In this document: piece by piece, positions 62,540 through 64,000 of the stretch
Position numbering within the stretch: the first letter of the stretch is position 1
Layout of the letters: each line of letters begins with the position of its first letter
Assembly: GCA_963708245.1 (NCBI GenBank)
Contig: OY970201.1
Location: 2,170,001-2,234,000 of the forward strand
Direction of reading: 5' to 3'
From: CAVYXK01 sp963708245
Lineage (GTDB): Bacteria; Pseudomonadota; Alphaproteobacteria; Acetobacterales; Acetobacteraceae
Length of the DNA stretch: 64,000 nt
The notes under the pieces: generated by a model
Told to the model about the DNA's origin: nothing
The model's input: only the letters and a program-made list of their open reading frames with translations
Databases searched by the model: none
Made by a program: the position numbers and the translations under genes

Positions 62540-63739
62540 ATGCCCGCGTTCATGACCCTGTACGGCGAAAGCATCGATCCGGCGAACCGGGATTTCTACG
62601 CCCCGGGATTCGAGCTGCGCATCAACGGTGTCGGCCTGCCGCAAGGCGTGCTACGCGACGTGATGGAGGTGACCTATCACGACGACATCAACGAAATCGA
62701 CGGTTTCGAGCTGACCGTCAACAATTGGGACGCCACGGCGCTTTGCTGCAAATATATAGGGTCGGAGACGACGGCACAGCTCAATGCCACGTCGGGCGCG
62801 TCGCAGTTGTTCAGCTTGTTCGATCCAGGCGGCAAGAGCGCCGTGCTGGCGCTGGGCTACGCGGGCAACCTGCAAAGCATGGTGAAGGCGACTTTCACCA
62901 CGATGGAGCCCAGTTTTCCAGAGAGCGGGCCACCGGTGCTGACGGTGCGTGGGTCCAATATCCTGAAGGGCCTGCGCACGAAGCAGTTCACCACGTCCTG
63001 GAGCAACCAGACGCCCAGCGCCATCGCGCTGAACTTCAACACGCTGCGCAACGGCAGCCAGCCGCGCCTGCCGTCGCCGTGGCAGATCACGACCAATAAC
63101 CAGGCGGCCAGTGCCGAAGCGGTGATCGACTACGTCGCGCAGAACAACCAGTACGACGTCGATTTTCTGCTGCAGCTCGCTCATGGCCAGGGCTACACGC
63201 TGGAGGCCGACGAGGCGGCGCAGCAGATCTATTTCGGCCCCAGCCAGAGTTCGGTTCCCACCAATTACCAGCTCGAGTGGGGCAAGGGACTGATGTCGTT
63301 CAAGCCCTCGCTCGCCACAGCCAACCAATGGAAGTCGGTGACGGTTCGCGGCTGGGACCGGCAGACCCAGAAGCCGATCATCGCCACAGTGGGGCAGGAC
63401 GACCCGCAGGTGAAAAAACTCAACAGCAATCTGCTGAGCCTGGTGCCGGATCGGCAGGAACAGAAGGTCGATCTGCCGGTCTTCACCATGGCCGAGGCGA
63501 AGCAGCGCGCGCTGGCGATCATGCTGGACCGGTCGAAGGAAATCGTCACCGCGCACGGCAAGACGGTGGGTCTGCCGAAACTGCGCGCGGGCACGCTGGT
63601 CAACATTCAGGGAGTCGGCGCACGCCTGTCCGGCACGTATTTCGTCACCAAATCGACCCACACGTTGGGCGAGAACGGCTACACTACCGAGTTCGACTGC
63701 CGTCGCGAAGATCTTGGCGCGGGAGGAACGTCGTCATGA
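62540..63739 (+). CDS. baseplate hub protein (gpD/VgrG N-terminal domain, Pvc8-like)
   Basis: 399 residues from ATG 62540, 5 bp after the LysM gene. YAPGFELRINGVGLPQGVLR and MEVTYHDDINEIDGFELTVN open the phage late control D (gp27-like) fold; VDFLLQLAHGQGYTLEADEA and VTVRGWDRQTQKPIIATVGQ are conserved hub segments, and the end is GTYFVTKSTHTLGENGYTTE. The VgrG spike part is not fused but encoded by the next gene, which overlaps by 4 bp. Confidence 0.9.
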   Translation: MPAFMTLYGESIDPANRDFYAPGFELRINGVGLPQGVLRDVMEVTYHDDINEIDGFELTVNNWDATALCCKYIGSETTAQLNATSGASQLFSLFDPGGKSAVLALGYAGNLQSMVKATFTTMEPSFPESGPPVLTVRGSNILKGLRTKQFTTSWSNQTPSAIALNFNTLRNGSQPRLPSPWQITTNNQAASAEAVIDYVAQNNQYDVDFLLQLAHGQGYTLEADEAAQQIYFGPSQSSVPTNYQLEWGKGLMSFKPSLATANQWKSVTVRGWDRQTQKPIIATVGQDDPQVKKLNSNLLSLVPDRQEQKVDLPVFTMAEAKQRALAIMLDRSKEIVTAHGKTVGLPKLRAGTLVNIQGVGARLSGTYFVTKSTHTLGENGYTTEFDCRREDLGAGGTSS

Positions 63740-64000
63740 TGCACAGGCGCATGCCGGGCATCGTGATCGGAACGGTGGTCAACGTAACGGACCCGCAGAA
63801 TCAGGGCCGCGTGCTGGTGTCGTTTCCCTGGCTGGACGACACGCTGCAAAGCACCTGGGCGTCCATGGTCGCGCCATTCGCCGGCGGCGACCGCGGGATG
63901 TATTTCATGCCGGAAATCGGCGACGAGCTGGTGGTCGCGTTCGAGCACGGCGACTTCGCCCATGCCTATGTGCTTGGCGCGATGTGGAACGGCGTCTCCG
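63736..64000 (+). CDS. baseplate spike protein (gp5/VgrG OB domain), cut by window end
   Basis: First 88 residues visible: PGIVIGTVVNVTDPQNQGRV, LVSFPWLDDTLQSTWASMVA, GDRGMYFMPEIGDELVVAFE and HGDFAHAYVLGAMWNGV. This is the gp5 OB-fold (phage baseplate assembly protein V) that leads into the triple-helix spike. Starts at ATG 63736 overlapping the hub stop. Confidence 0.9.
   Translation, partial: MMHRRMPGIVIGTVVNVTDPQNQGRVLVSFPWLDDTLQSTWASMVAPFAGGDRGMYFMPEIGDELVVAFEHGDFAHAYVLGAMWNGVS

Overview
The window is GC-rich (roughly 65%) chromosomal DNA. The protein families, the three-subunit molybdenum hydroxylase and the IS complement suggest an alphaproteobacterium, perhaps an Acetobacteraceae-like Rhodospirillales. 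This is inference; there is no rRNA or tRNA to confirm it.

From 1 to about 50.2 kb the DNA is an accessory, decaying region. It holds two defective IS66 copies (239-3017 and 39317-41376, each with its own 8-bp target duplication), an IS630 element with a canonical -1 slippery site, an apparently intact IS5-group element, an ISL3 element with a premature stop, and IS5 and IS6 remnants. Between them lie more than twenty truncated, frameshifted or nonsense-interrupted genes: creatininase, antitoxins, a Lon-like protease, an integrase, a PIG-L deacetylase, maleylacetate reductase, hydroxyquinol dioxygenase, PPK2, a PMA1-type ATPase, a VIT transporter and RND permeases. Intact islands include a GFA protein, an LLM oxidoreductase, a methyltransferase, MsrA, a molybdenum hydroxylase operon fused in reading to an acyl-CoA ligase/hydratase (19.9-26.5 kb), an HtrA protease (27.4 kb), a cNMP-binding/thioredoxin-reductase-like fusion (30.7 kb), a second acyl-CoA ligase/hydratase neighbourhood (33.1-37.2 kb) and an MgtA-type ATPase (42-44.6 kb).

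The catabolic genes fit aromatic or acyl-CoA degradation. Mo-hydroxylase large, medium and small subunits overlap, followed by the ligase-hydratase fusion. Beside them are relics of hydroxyquinol 1,2-dioxygenase and maleylacetate reductase, so an aromatic ring-cleavage pathway appears to have been present and its lower half lost.

From about 50.6 kb to the window end lies a well-preserved contractile injection system (eCIS, PVC/Afp/MAC-like). A LuxR/NarL regulator is transcribed divergently from a tightly packed operon: degenerate receiver, DUF4255 (Pvc16-like), an unrecognised 382-aa protein, a 1,536-aa tail sheath carrying tandem fibronectin type III domains, tube, second sheath, second tube, small DUF5908-like protein, LysM tube-cap/baseplate protein, gpD-like hub, and a separate gp5/VgrG-OB spike cut by the window end. 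The FN3-bearing sheath, probably a decorated outer surface, is the most unusual feature. Baseplate, ATPase and cargo genes should follow beyond 64 kb.
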